A stretch of DNA of 64,000 bases from Ferrovibrio sp036381655 (lineage in GTDB: Bacteria > Pseudomonadota > Alphaproteobacteria > Ferrovibrionales > Ferrovibrionaceae), in NCBI RefSeq assembly GCF_036381655.1, contig NZ_DASVCJ010000047.1, positions 1-64,000 on the forward strand, given 5' to 3'. The position numbers and the translations under genes are program-made. A model generated the notes under the pieces. That model was given only the letters and a program-made list of their open reading frames with translations. It was not told the origin of the DNA and did no database searches. Each line of letters opens with the position of its first letter. Position 1 is the stretch's first letter. Shown piece by piece: positions 1-11,431 of this stretch.

Positions 1-1
1 C

Positions 2-202
2 AGTGGCGGCGACATCGCGGCTGGCGTCACGGCCGTGGCGTCGGGAATCCGGGTCACGGTGAGCGCGGGTGTGGCGGAATGCGTCAGCCGGGAACAATCC
101 CCGGCCGATGTCATCAAGGCGGCCGATGAAGCGCTTTACAAGGCGAAACACGCGGGGCGCAATCGCGTGCAAAGAGCGGCCGGGGTGAAACGGGCGAAGT
201 GA
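2..202 (+). CDS. GGDEF-domain (diguanylate cyclase) protein, C-terminal fragment
   Basis: Only the last 66 residues are present; the gene begins before the window. The reading frame ends VTVSAGVAE, then ADEALYKAKHAGRNRV and a short basic tail, which is the usual end of a GGDEF domain. GGDEF proteins make the second messenger c-di-GMP from two GTP. The GG(D/E)EF catalytic loop itself lies outside the window, so activity cannot be judged and any N-terminal sensor domain is unknown. It ends 55 nt before the convergent host-attachment gene. Confidence 0.8.
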   Translation, partial: SGGDIAAGVTAVASGIRVTVSAGVAECVSREQSPADVIKAADEALYKAKHAGRNRVQRAAGVKRAK

Positions 203-240
203 TGGAGCGGCATCGGTAGCGCCGTCAGCCTGCCTTGCAC

Positions 241-264
241 GGCATTCAGAAGGGCATTCAGAAG
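241..264. repeat. 12-bp tandem duplication over a stop codon
   Basis: The unit GGCATTCAGAAG occurs twice back to back (241-252 and 253-264). On the minus strand it covers the last codons and the TGA of the host-attachment gene, so the gene end is duplicated and a second copy of the stop region follows the first. Two similar 14-bp duplications occur at other stop codons in the window (13252-13293 and 54345-54413). Confidence 0.75.
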
Positions 265-662
265 CGCCGCGACAACTGCCGGCGTGCCTCGCGGACGGGA
301 AGACTGACGAGATTCTCGGCAACGGCCACGGTCAGCTTGCGCTTGGTCGCGGAATCGAGCGCGGCTTGCAGGAGCTCGAGAACGTCGGGCGATGCCACCA
401 GGATCAGGCCGTCGAAGTCGCCGCGCTTGCGCGCGATTCGCAGTTCACGCGCGAGGCGGTCGAGGAAATCGTCGTCCGGCACCCTGCCGGCAGTATCCTG
501 AAGTTTCTGCATGGCCGACGGCAGGCGCAGTTCACGGCCGTTCCGTTCGTCGCTGCCGCCAGTACGGGTCAGGTCGCGAATGCTCTGCCAGCCGGCGCCG
601 CCGATGCGCGCGAATATTCGCGCGCGCTGCGTGTCCGCGAGTACTGCCCACTCGGTTCTCAT
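258..662 (-). CDS. host attachment family protein (baeRF-like)
   Basis: A 134-residue protein that starts MRTEWAVLADTQRARIF, the hallmark opening of the host attachment family (named from plant-attachment mutants and structurally related to eRF1-like baeRF domains). The middle carries a variable charged stretch, and the C-terminal half has LILVASPDVLELLQ and a basic end. The molecular role is unsettled; the family is cytoplasmic and often found near stress genes. It stands alone: convergent with the GGDEF gene and separated by about 145 nt from the exported-protein gene upstream. A 12-bp tandem repeat overlaps its stop. Confidence 0.75.
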   Translation of the reverse strand: MRTEWAVLADTQRARIFARIGGAGWQSIRDLTRTGGSDERNGRELRLPSAMQKLQDTAGRVPDDDFLDRLARELRIARKRGDFDGLILVASPDVLELLQAALDSATKRKLTVAVAENLVSLPVREARRQLSRRF

Positions 663-753
663 CGGCTCTCCCCTGGTAACGGCCAGCGCGCCCCTTTTCG
701 ACGCGGCGAGTCTACTCCTGTAACAGGTCGATTCAAGCCGGGCGATCCTGCAG

Positions 754-786
754 GAAAAAACAAAACGCCGCCCTGAGGCGGCGTTT
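754..786 (-). terminator. Rho-independent terminator of the lipoprotein operon
   Basis: A perfect 10-bp stem (63-72 paired with 77-86 of the 700s, loop 773-776) reads on the minus strand as a GC-rich hairpin followed by TTTTGTTTTTTCC. It lies 20 nt after the stop of the exported protein at 807 and closes that two-gene unit. Confidence 0.85.
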
Positions 787-806
787 CGAGTCCGCGGAGG
801 CGGTGT

Positions 807-1370
807 TCAATGACGGGTGATTTCCTGTTCCGCCTTCATCACCGCATCCTGGTCCTGCACGCCGGTCGCCGCCTGGGTGCCTTCCTCGCGCAATACCTTG
901 CTGTGCTTCTTCGGTTCATCACCGAGAAGAAGGCCGGCTTCGCGGGTAACGACCGTCCCGTTTTCCTTGACGGCCCGGATGACGACGCGCAATTCGCGCG
1001 CCGCATCGCTGCCCGGAGTGACCTTCAACGGCATGGTGACCGCCTTGTTCGCGGCCACGCCGTTCACGCGCTTCTCCATGAGCCCGTTGGAAAGTACTGT
1101 CAGTCCCGCTTCCGGTTTCAGCAGCACGTCCAGGCTTCGAAGCGGCAGCGCGCTGTGAATCGACAGCCGGCCGGTGCTTTCCGTGCCGGCCTTTAATGGT
1201 GCATCCATGACGACATCCACGGAGATCGGATGCGACGGCTTGCCGGGCGATCGATACGGCATCGCCGATGTCGCCTCCGGCAATTCGGCAACCGGCTTTG
1301 CAGCGGCCGGTTGCACCAGGGGCGCGACAAGGAGCGTGCCCGAGATGGCGGCAATAATCAGTCTGCGCAT
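807..1370 (-). CDS. exported protein of unknown function, partner of the lipoprotein
   Basis: A protein of about 187 residues that I do not recognise. It opens with MRRLIIAAISGTLL and a signal-peptide core ending near AAAKP. The mature part contains a stretch like a beta-sandwich surface protein (ISVDVVMDAPLKAG, then LRSLDVLLKPEAGLTVL), which by pattern could be a fimbrial-type or immunoglobulin-like domain; this is a guess. I place the start at 1370 because GGAGG lies 7 nt before it; an ATG two codons upstream sits directly on that GGAGG. It begins 14 nt after the stop of the lipoprotein gene and shares its terminator, so the two are probably co-expressed and exported together. Confidence 0.65.
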   Translation of the reverse strand: MRRLIIAAISGTLLVAPLVQPAAAKPVAELPEATSAMPYRSPGKPSHPISVDVVMDAPLKAGTESTGRLSIHSALPLRSLDVLLKPEAGLTVLSNGLMEKRVNGVAANKAVTMPLKVTPGSDAARELRVVIRAVKENGTVVTREAGLLLGDEPKKHSKVLREEGTQAATGVQDQDAVMKAEQEITRH

Positions 1371-1384
1371 GTTCATTCCTCCGC

Positions 1385-3262
1385 TCACTGCTGTACGAAC
1401 GTGAGATCGAGACAGACGCCATCACCGCCGGTGGCATTGTCATCGTCGACGTTGAGATATTCGACGGCTTCGATCGTGTACAACTCGCCGGCGACCAGCG
1501 CAACCGTTGCCGTCTCGATGCCCGGACCGACGCCATCCGGATTCGGATCCGCCGCGGAGTTGTCGACGCCGGAAGCGGGCTCCTCCTGAACGAAATCCGC
1601 CGTGACAGGTTCGCCATTCAGGGCGATGAAAAAGTCCGGATCCGTGTTGCCGGGCGCGGTACCGCCGAGATTTCCGTTGTTCGCCGAACCATCCAGCGTC
1701 ACCAGCCAGTTATCGCTGGCCGGCACCTGGAATGTCATGAAGCGGCGCGCGCCGATGCGGTTGTATTCGTTGCCGGCATCCGCGTATTCGTTCGTGCCGC
1801 AGACGACCGTTGTCGTCCCGCCTGCGACAGCCGCGGAAATGTCCGTGTAGATCGGCGACACGTAGCCCGCCCCCGCATCGGCATCCGGCGGCGCTTCATC
1901 GGCCTCGTCATTGCCGCGGCCAGCGCCCCACTCGTCCGTGATTATCGAAATATCATGCGACTTCACCACCGCATCGATCGCCGCCAGCGTTGCCACGTCG
2001 GCGGCAAAATCCTGCTTCAGGAAATGAATCAGCGGGAAGATGCTGGTGGCGGCCGCGGTGTTGCGCTGCTCGTCGGTCAGAACGGCGTGCAGCGGCGCGA
2101 AATCGAGTGCCGCGATGTCATCGTCGCCCACGCCACTGTCATAGAGATCGTAGAGAATCTCCTGGACTGACGACTCGTTCCACCAGCCCGGGTTGGTTTC
2201 CGTCTCGTCGTCGACGTTGAACGAAAAGCCGCCCGCCTGGCCGGAGCCGGACGTGTCGACGTAAACCGGATCGTCGGTCGCGATACCCGACCAGGCGTTG
2301 CCCCAGCCTTCGCCGAAGGCAACCCGCATATCCAGCCGGCTGCCGCCGGTGTGCTGTCCGCCGATGGAATCGGAACGCGCGAACGCGTCCTCATAGTAAT
2401 GACCCCATTCGTGAACAATGATGTGGTCGTCGTATTCATCGGTGTCGCCGTCTTCACCGCCGAGAATGAAGATGTTGCGTCCGTCACTGCCGCCGAAATT
2501 CGAGAAGAAGCTCGTGCCCACGCAGCCGTCGGCGAACGGAAACGGCTGATCGCTGCTGCAGGCCAGGTTTTCCGGGCTCCAGTTGACCATGAGCGCCGGG
2601 AAACTGGCGGCGGGTTCCGCGCTCATCACCTTGAGCATCGCCGTGTAAATGGTGTCCATGATCGCGAACGGGCCGGCGGCGCGATCGTTGGCGTAGGACG
2701 AACCGTCCCAGCCGGACCCGGCACGCAGGTTCACCGTGGCGCTGCCGGTGCCGCTGTCGAAATCATCGCCTTGCACTGCCCAGACGGCCTGGCCGTTCGT
2801 GTTGTCAACGATCTGCAGGTCCCACGCGGGGCCGCCCGTGGCGGCAGTCAGCGCGCGAACACGGATCGCCACATCGACGTTCTCGGGCACGGACAGGCTG
2901 TATGCGCCCGAATCGTCCGTTACCCCGGTGTCATAGACACTCGAGCCGTCCGGGCAGATCGCCTGGATTTCCGCCTGGCGGATCGGTCGGAGCTTGGCGG
3001 CATCGTAATCGAGGTAGGGGCCGGAGGCGCCGCCTTCGACTGCCGGTACGAATTCGTACTTCGCCTTTCCGTCAATGACGACGTTGCCGGTACCGTCGCA
3101 GTTGTAGACGATCGCCGGATTCTCGTCATCGTCGTCATCGTCGTTGTCGTTGTCGGTGTCGGTACCGCCGCCACCACCACTACCGCCGCCGCAGGCGGCA
3201 AGGCTGGAAGAGGCCAGCAGGACATAAAAAAACCGCCGCAGGCGGAAGTTGTTCGGATTCAT
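1385..3262 (-). CDS. secreted lipoprotein with HEXXH metalloprotease motif
   Basis: A 625-residue lipoprotein: MNPNNFRLRRFF signal, lipobox LAAC, then a Gly/Asp linker of low complexity (GGGSGGGGG and a run of Asp). Around residue 300 it has HIIVHEWGHYYEDAF, matching the HEXXH zinc-protease motif with a Glu further on, followed by an AFGEGWGNAWSG segment that may carry the third ligand. The N-terminal part has a carboxypeptidase-regulatory-like stretch (SVYDTGVTDDSGAYSLSVP) and the C-terminal part a beta-sandwich with GELYTIEAVEY. This suggests a surface-anchored peptidase of a poorly described family. The start at 3262 gives a standard lipoprotein signal; an upstream in-frame ATG would put 20 residues before it. 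The acidic, Asp-rich mature protein contrasts with the basic signal. Confidence 0.75.
   Translation of the reverse strand: MNPNNFRLRRFFYVLLASSSLAACGGGSGGGGGTDTDNDNDDDDDDENPAIVYNCDGTGNVVIDGKAKYEFVPAVEGGASGPYLDYDAAKLRPIRQAEIQAICPDGSSVYDTGVTDDSGAYSLSVPENVDVAIRVRALTAATGGPAWDLQIVDNTNGQAVWAVQGDDFDSGTGSATVNLRAGSGWDGSSYANDRAAGPFAIMDTIYTAMLKVMSAEPAASFPALMVNWSPENLACSSDQPFPFADGCVGTSFFSNFGGSDGRNIFILGGEDGDTDEYDDHIIVHEWGHYYEDAFARSDSIGGQHTGGSRLDMRVAFGEGWGNAWSGIATDDPVYVDTSGSGQAGGFSFNVDDETETNPGWWNESSVQEILYDLYDSGVGDDDIAALDFAPLHAVLTDEQRNTAAATSIFPLIHFLKQDFAADVATLAAIDAVVKSHDISIITDEWGAGRGNDEADEAPPDADAGAGYVSPIYTDISAAVAGGTTTVVCGTNEYADAGNEYNRIGARRFMTFQVPASDNWLVTLDGSANNGNLGGTAPGNTDPDFFIALNGEPVTADFVQEEPASGVDNSAADPNPDGVGPGIETATVALVAGELYTIEAVEYLNVDDDNATGGDGVCLDLTFVQQ
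3226..3245 (-). promoter_or_regulatory. terminator-like hairpin inside the lipoprotein signal sequence
   Basis: On the minus strand CCGCC-TGC-GGCGG is followed at once by seven T. It lies 17-37 nt after the start codon at 3262, inside the codons for RLRRFF. The structure looks like an intrinsic terminator but is coding; it could attenuate transcription when ribosomes are absent. This function is inferred from sequence only. Confidence 0.45.
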
Positions 3263-3388
3263 GACTCTCGATGCTCTCCCCAGAACTGTCGGAAGCTGGA
3301 AATTAACTGGTATCGGCGGCAAGTGCTACTGCAATTTCCTGCTGAAATACTGAAATCAATAAGGAAAAGGCTCATATTTGAGCGGGAT

Positions 3389-4351
3389 TTACCCATTCCC
3401 GAAGCCTCGCTCCCGGCCGGCAAGCTCGGCTTTCAGCGTTTCCGCAAAACCCGCCGGCTTGATCGCCAGCACATCACTGTTGATGCTGTCGAGAATATCC
3501 TCCGCCGTGGCCCCCATCAGCACCCGTTCCAGTCCTGTGCGTTGCGCGGTTCCCAGCACAACCAGATCCGCGTTGATGTCCTCGGCCAGCGTGGCGATCA
3601 CTTCCGCCGGCGGTCCGGCAAGCAAATGCATGCGGCCGGCCGGGACGCCGTACTTCTCGCCCAGAGCGATGAAATCCTGCCGGTGTTCGTCGCGCAGCTC
3701 CTCGAACAGCGCCGTGCCGATGCCGGCCAGCCCCGCATCCGGCGGCGGCGTGGCCGCAGCTCCGTACTGCCATGCGTGGACAAGGTGTACCGGCGCATCA
3801 CACTGCCTGCCCAGGATCAGTGCCGCGCGCAGGATTGCGTCGTTGAGTCCGGCCGGCTTCCCGTGCGTATCGAAGGGGTCGACGGCGGCGAGAATGCGCT
3901 GCGGCCACGTGCTGGAATGCGGACTGACCACAAGCAGCGGCGCAGGACACAGGCGCAGCAGGTGCCAGTCAACCGGGGTGAACACCGCGCGGGAGAACCT
4001 GCCCGTCTCGGCGGCATCCTTGATGACGATATCCGGCGCCTGCCGCATCGCCTGGCGCGAGATTTCCTCATAGGCGGGTTTGTGCCATGCGGCAATACCG
4101 GCGGCCCGCATGCCCTGCTCCTGAAGTTTCGCGACCTCGAAGTCCAGCCAGCGGCGACGCACCGCAAGAAAGCCCTGCACGGCCTGGGCATGGGTCCCGG
4201 GATCGAGAATGCGCGCACGTTCCACCGCCGGGTTGTGATCCACGAGCAGCAATATCAGTGATGCGCCCGTCTTTCCGGCCAGCGCCACGCCCCGCTGGAA
4301 CGCAGTGCTGTGGCGCATCCGCGTGTCGACGACGATCATGATCCTGTCCAT
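3389..4351 (-). CDS. uspE: tandem universal stress protein (UspE type)
   Basis: A 320-residue protein with two Usp domains: the first opens MDRIMIVVDTRM and the second near residue 160 with WPQRILAAVDPFD. The C-terminal domain carries the ATP-loop-like pattern (LVVLGTAQRTGLERVLMGAT followed by SDVLAIKP), while the first domain has a degenerate one (TPVDWHLLRLCPAPLLVV). Length and two-domain order match UspE, a cytoplasmic stress protein linked to oxidative and envelope stress in Enterobacteria and relatives. The start at 4351 has GGAG spaced 6 nt. It is transcribed alone; 104 nt separate it from the glycosylase. Confidence 0.85.
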   Translation of the reverse strand: MDRIMIVVDTRMRHSTAFQRGVALAGKTGASLILLLVDHNPAVERARILDPGTHAQAVQGFLAVRRRWLDFEVAKLQEQGMRAAGIAAWHKPAYEEISRQAMRQAPDIVIKDAAETGRFSRAVFTPVDWHLLRLCPAPLLVVSPHSSTWPQRILAAVDPFDTHGKPAGLNDAILRAALILGRQCDAPVHLVHAWQYGAAATPPPDAGLAGIGTALFEELRDEHRQDFIALGEKYGVPAGRMHLLAGPPAEVIATLAEDINADLVVLGTAQRTGLERVLMGATAEDILDSINSDVLAIKPAGFAETLKAELAGRERGFGNG

Positions 4352-4455
4352 GCGCTTCTCCGCTCGCTCTCCCTCTACTGCAATGTCAGCGGGATGGGCG
4401 GATTTCAAGGCATTGCACCCGAACCGGCGCAACAGGCATGCAAACGGGCGAAAAA

Positions 4456-5103
4456 TCAGCCTGGCAGGCTTTCCGGCGGCAAATCGGCCGCTCTCCACAG
4501 ATACCAGCTGGCAACGGAACGAAACGGCCGCCAGACTTCGCCGCGCGCCGCAAGCACCGCGGCATCGGGTTCGCCGCCGTAAACACGGCAGAAACCGCGA
4601 TGTACGCCGAGATCGTTCAGCGGCAGGATATCTGGCCGTCCCAGCGCGAAGATCAGCAGCATTTCCACGGTCCAGCGCCCGACGCCGCGCACGGCCGTCA
4701 GACGCGCAATGATTTCCTCGTCATCCATGCCGCGCAGGCGGCGCAAGGAAGGCACCGTTCCGTCCAGCACCCGTTCCGCGAGATCGCGCACCGCGCGGGA
4801 CTTGTTGTTCGACAGGCCCGCGGCGCGCAACGCGGTGTCATCGACCGTGAGGAACTGCGCGGGGGAAGGATGGCCGCGGCCGGGAAACAATTCCAGGACA
4901 CGGCGGTGGATCGTCGCGGCGGCCTTGCCGGAAAGCTGCTGATAGACAATCGAGCGCAGCAAGGCGGGAAATGGCGCTGCGGGACGGCGTGGAACCAGCG
5001 TGAACGGACCGGCCTTGCGGATCAGTTCCCGCATTGCCGGATCGCGGCGCAAATGACGCAGGGCGGCGGCGGGTTCATAAGCGAGAGGGTTCGCGCGCGG
5101 CAT
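4456..5103 (-). CDS. DNA-3-methyladenine glycosylase (AlkA-like, HhH-GPD)
   Basis: A 215-residue protein of the helix-hairpin-helix-GPD superfamily. Key parts: FPALLRSIVYQQLSGKAA (residues about 45-65), the HhH motif LTAVRGVGRWTVEMLL and the catalytic Asp region NDLGVHRGF. It should excise alkylated purines from DNA as the first step of base-excision repair. It lacks the N-terminal domain of E. coli AlkA and matches the short AlkA class. Its ATG is 8 nt after the HD-GYP stop, so the two genes probably share a transcript; no functional link is evident. Confidence 0.85.
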   Translation of the reverse strand: MPRANPLAYEPAAALRHLRRDPAMRELIRKAGPFTLVPRRPAAPFPALLRSIVYQQLSGKAAATIHRRVLELFPGRGHPSPAQFLTVDDTALRAAGLSNNKSRAVRDLAERVLDGTVPSLRRLRGMDDEEIIARLTAVRGVGRWTVEMLLIFALGRPDILPLNDLGVHRGFCRVYGGEPDAAVLAARGEVWRPFRSVASWYLWRAADLPPESLPG

Positions 5104-5111
5104 TGGATCCG

Positions 5112-6359
5112 TCAGTTGAGGCGCATTTCTTCGGCGGCAATGGACGCGATATCGATGCCGTAATCGGCCGGCGCAACAACGCGCGAAACCGTCCACGCCT
5201 GCGCGCTGCGCTGCCCGGAAACCGTCGCGAGGTTGACCAGTTTGCGTGGAAAGACGTTCCTGCCATCCTCATCGCGGACGAGCAGGATCAGCGGCTTGAG
5301 ACGCGCATCGGGGTTCGAGGAAACAACGACGCCAAGCGCGCCGGTGTCGAGCAGCACGAGACTGCCGATCGGATAGATGCCGACGCACTTGATGAATTCT
5401 TCCATCAAACGCTTGCCGAAATCCGATTCGGCGCGCTTGTGCATGGCGGTCAATGCATCCTGCGGCGTCATTGCCTTGCGGTATACCCGTTCCGTCGTCA
5501 TCGAATCGTACATGTCGGCGATGGCGACGATGCGCACCGGCTCGCGGATCTCGTCGTCCTTGAGCCCGTCGGGATAACCGCTGCCATTCACGCGCTCATG
5601 ATGATGCAGCACGATGTCCAGCGCGGGCGCCGGAATTTCACGCGTGAGTTTCAATACGTGGTAGCCATCGCGCGGATGCTTCTTGACGATCTCGAACTCG
5701 TCTTCCGTCAGATTGCCCGGCTTGTTGAGCACCGCGTTGGGCACGCGGGCGATGCCAAGGTCGTGCAGCAACGCGCCCATGCCGACCTCTTGCAACTGTT
5801 CCAGCGGATAGCCGAGGTGGCGCGCGAATGCCAGCGCGAGAATCGACGTGTTCAGACAGTGCGCCGCCGTTGCTTCATGCTGCGTCCGCAGATTCGTCAG
5901 CCACAGCGCGGTGTTCACATTCGAGGAAATCGTGGTGACAAGTTCGCTGACGATCGCCTTCGCGTCCTCGGTTTCGACGCTCTTGCCAAGGCGCATGTCA
6001 TTGAAAAAACGGATTACCCCGTCGGTGGACTTGCGGAAGGATTGCGTGGCGTGGCGCAGATTGCTGCGGAAGCTGTCGGCACTGCCCTGCTGTACGCGCT
6101 CGGCGGTCTGCCGGTCGGTTTTGCCCGTGGCGTCCGCGGTCGTGCCGACCGCGTCGATCAGACGGCGCACTTCATCGCTGTCCCTTGACTTCACGTCATC
6201 GATGAACACGTAATTGCAGTGCTTGCGGAGCGTTTCGAGATCGTCTTCCGTCTCGACGAGAAAACCCTGGAACAGAAACGGACTTTCCAGCCAAGGGCGG
6301 TCCAGCGCGGCGATGTACATGCCCACCCGTATCTGCTCGACATCCAGCTTGATTCGCAC
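5112..6359 (-). CDS. DUF3391 / HD-GYP c-di-GMP phosphodiesterase
   Basis: About 415 residues: an N-terminal DUF3391 domain (VRIKLDVEQIRVGMYI) and a C-terminal HD-GYP domain with LLHDLGI (HD pair), LHHHERVNGSGYPDGL (the HHE and GYP signature) and IVAIADMYDSMT. HD-GYP enzymes hydrolyse c-di-GMP to pGpG or GMP, opposing the cyclase-type fragment at the left edge. The likely start is GTG at 6359, which has a run of G 4 nt before it and gives the N-terminus normal for the family; upstream in-frame ATGs at 6401 and 6419 would add 14-20 atypical residues. DUF3391 fused to HD-GYP is typical of gamma- and betaproteobacteria. Confidence 0.88.
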   Translation of the reverse strand: MRIKLDVEQIRVGMYIAALDRPWLESPFLFQGFLVETEDDLETLRKHCNYVFIDDVKSRDSDEVRRLIDAVGTTADATGKTDRQTAERVQQGSADSFRSNLRHATQSFRKSTDGVIRFFNDMRLGKSVETEDAKAIVSELVTTISSNVNTALWLTNLRTQHEATAAHCLNTSILALAFARHLGYPLEQLQEVGMGALLHDLGIARVPNAVLNKPGNLTEDEFEIVKKHPRDGYHVLKLTREIPAPALDIVLHHHERVNGSGYPDGLKDDEIREPVRIVAIADMYDSMTTERVYRKAMTPQDALTAMHKRAESDFGKRLMEEFIKCVGIYPIGSLVLLDTGALGVVVSSNPDARLKPLILLVRDEDGRNVFPRKLVNLATVSGQRSAQAWTVSRVVAPADYGIDIASIAAEEMRLN

Positions 6360-6460
6360 AACACCCCCCCGGGTCAGACCTTCCGGAAAAAGATACGCCA
6401 TCCCCGCAGGGGATGTCACCGGATCTGTTCAAGGCTTTCCGAAACAAACGAGAAGAGAAG

Positions 6461-6536
6461 TGGCGTCCCCTAGGGGATTCGAACCCCTGTCGCCGCCGTG
6501 AAAGGGCGGTGTCCTAGGCCTCTAGACGAAGGGGAC
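6461..6536 (-). tRNA. tRNA-Glu (TTC)
   Basis: A full cloverleaf can be folded: acceptor GTCCCCT with AGGGGAC, anticodon stem CCGCC/GGCGG with loop CTTTCAC (anticodon TTC), T-arm with GTTCGAATC, discriminator G and an encoded CCA. It follows tRNA-Ala by 48 nt and is presumably processed from the same transcript. Confidence 0.95.
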
Positions 6537-6583
6537 GCAGAGAACTGCGTCGTGGAGTCCAAGCTCCGGTAACACTTTCATTT

Positions 6584-6659
6584 TGGTGGAGCTAGGCGGG
6601 ATCGAACCGCCGACCTCCTGCATGCCATGCAGGCGCTCTCCCAGCTGAGCTATAGCCCC
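6584..6659 (-). tRNA. tRNA-Ala (GGC)
   Basis: Acceptor GGGGCTA pairs with TAGCTCC (one G-T), the anticodon stem is CCTGC/GCAGG with loop ATGGCAT (anticodon GGC), the T-loop is TTCGATC, the discriminator is A and CCA is encoded. It is the first gene behind the strong promoter at 6675-6703. Confidence 0.95.
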
Positions 6660-6674
6660 ACGCGAGGAGGCGGC

Positions 6675-6703
6675 ATTCTGCTGTAAGGCCCCATTCAAGT
6701 CAA
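6675..6703 (-). promoter_or_regulatory. sigma-70 promoter of the tRNA-Ala/tRNA-Glu unit
   Basis: On the minus strand TTGACT, a 17-nt spacer and CAGAAT are followed by a GC-rich stretch and tRNA-Ala about 15 nt after the -10 element. The near-consensus -35 and GC-rich discriminator are usual for stable-RNA promoters. Confidence 0.75.
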
Positions 6704-6741
6704 GCCTGAATCTGCGGTGATTCCGGCGTGAAATGCGCGTG

Positions 6742-10502
<3,761 letters not shown>

Positions 10503-10513
10503 GGCATTCTCCC

Positions 10514-11431
10514 TCACGCCGCCGCTTCGCCGGCCTTGATCGCCGGCGGCCGCACGCCCAGCACATGGCAGATCGCATAGGCCAGGTCGGCACGGTTCAG
10601 CGTATAGAAATGGAATTCGTCGATGCCGGCCGCCAGCAGGCGGCGGCATTGCTCGGCGGCGACATGCGCTGCCACCATGCGCCGCGTCTCCGGATCGTCG
10701 TCCAGGCCGTCGAACATATCGGCCAGCCAGGCCGGCACGCTGGCGCCGCAGGAGCCGGAGAAGCGGACGACCTGCCTGAAATTCGTCACCGGCAGGATGC
10801 CCGGCACGATCGGCACGGTAATGCCGGCCGAGCGGGCCCGGTCGAGGAAGCGGAAATACACGTCGGTGTCGAAGAAATACTGCGTGATGCAGCGCGTGGC
10901 GCCGGCATCGACCTTGCGCTTGAGGTGTTCCAGTTCCAGCCGCGGCGAGGTGGAATCGGGATGCCCTTCCGGGTAGCAGCCGACGCTGATTTCGAAATCG
11001 CGGATTTTGCGCAGGCCGGCGATCAGCTCGGTCGAATTGGCATAGCCGTCCGGATGCGCAACGAATTTGCCGGTGCCCTCGGGCGGATCGCCGCGCAGGG
11101 CGACGATATGGCGGATGCCGGCGTCCCAGTAATGCTGCGCCACCTCGTCCACCTCGCCCTTGGCGGCGCCGACGCAGGTCAGATGCGCCGCCGGCTTCAG
11201 CCCGGTCTCCTTCAGGATGCGCACGACCGTGTTATGCGTGCGCTCGCGGGTTGAGCCGCCGGCGCCGTAGGTGACGGAAACGAAACGCGGGTTGAGCGGC
11301 GCCAGGCGCATGACGCTGCGCCACAGGCTCTCTTCCATCTCCGCCGTCTTGGGCGGGAAGAATTCGAACGAAATCTTCAGCGGGCCGGGACGGCGCGCGG
11401 CATAGGCCGAGCTATCGGGGATGAGCGTCAT
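10514..11431 (-). CDS. metF: 5,10-methylenetetrahydrofolate reductase
   Basis: A 305-residue flavoprotein that reduces methylene-THF to methyl-THF, the substrate of the adjacent methionine synthase. Seen motifs: KISFEFFPPKTAEMEE at the N-terminus (catalytic Glu in FEFFPPK), SVTYGAGGSTRERT, HIVALRGDPP and a C-terminal EFHFYTLNRADL. Length equals the bacterial single-domain family. Its ATG overlaps the stop of the ArsR-type regulator gene (ATGA), so the operon runs regulator, metF, metH1, metH2. Confidence 0.95.
   Translation of the reverse strand: MTLIPDSSAYAARRPGPLKISFEFFPPKTAEMEESLWRSVMRLAPLNPRFVSVTYGAGGSTRERTHNTVVRILKETGLKPAAHLTCVGAAKGEVDEVAQHYWDAGIRHIVALRGDPPEGTGKFVAHPDGYANSTELIAGLRKIRDFEISVGCYPEGHPDSTSPRLELEHLKRKVDAGATRCITQYFFDTDVYFRFLDRARSAGITVPIVPGILPVTNFRQVVRFSGSCGASVPAWLADMFDGLDDDPETRRMVAAHVAAEQCRRLLAAGIDEFHFYTLNRADLAYAICHVLGVRPPAIKAGEAAA

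Noticed and set aside
2351..4261. Long open frame on the plus strand across the lipoprotein and UspE genes
   Set aside because: It runs antisense through two clear genes and its translation is rich in Arg, Gln and His with no motif; GC-rich DNA gives such frames often.
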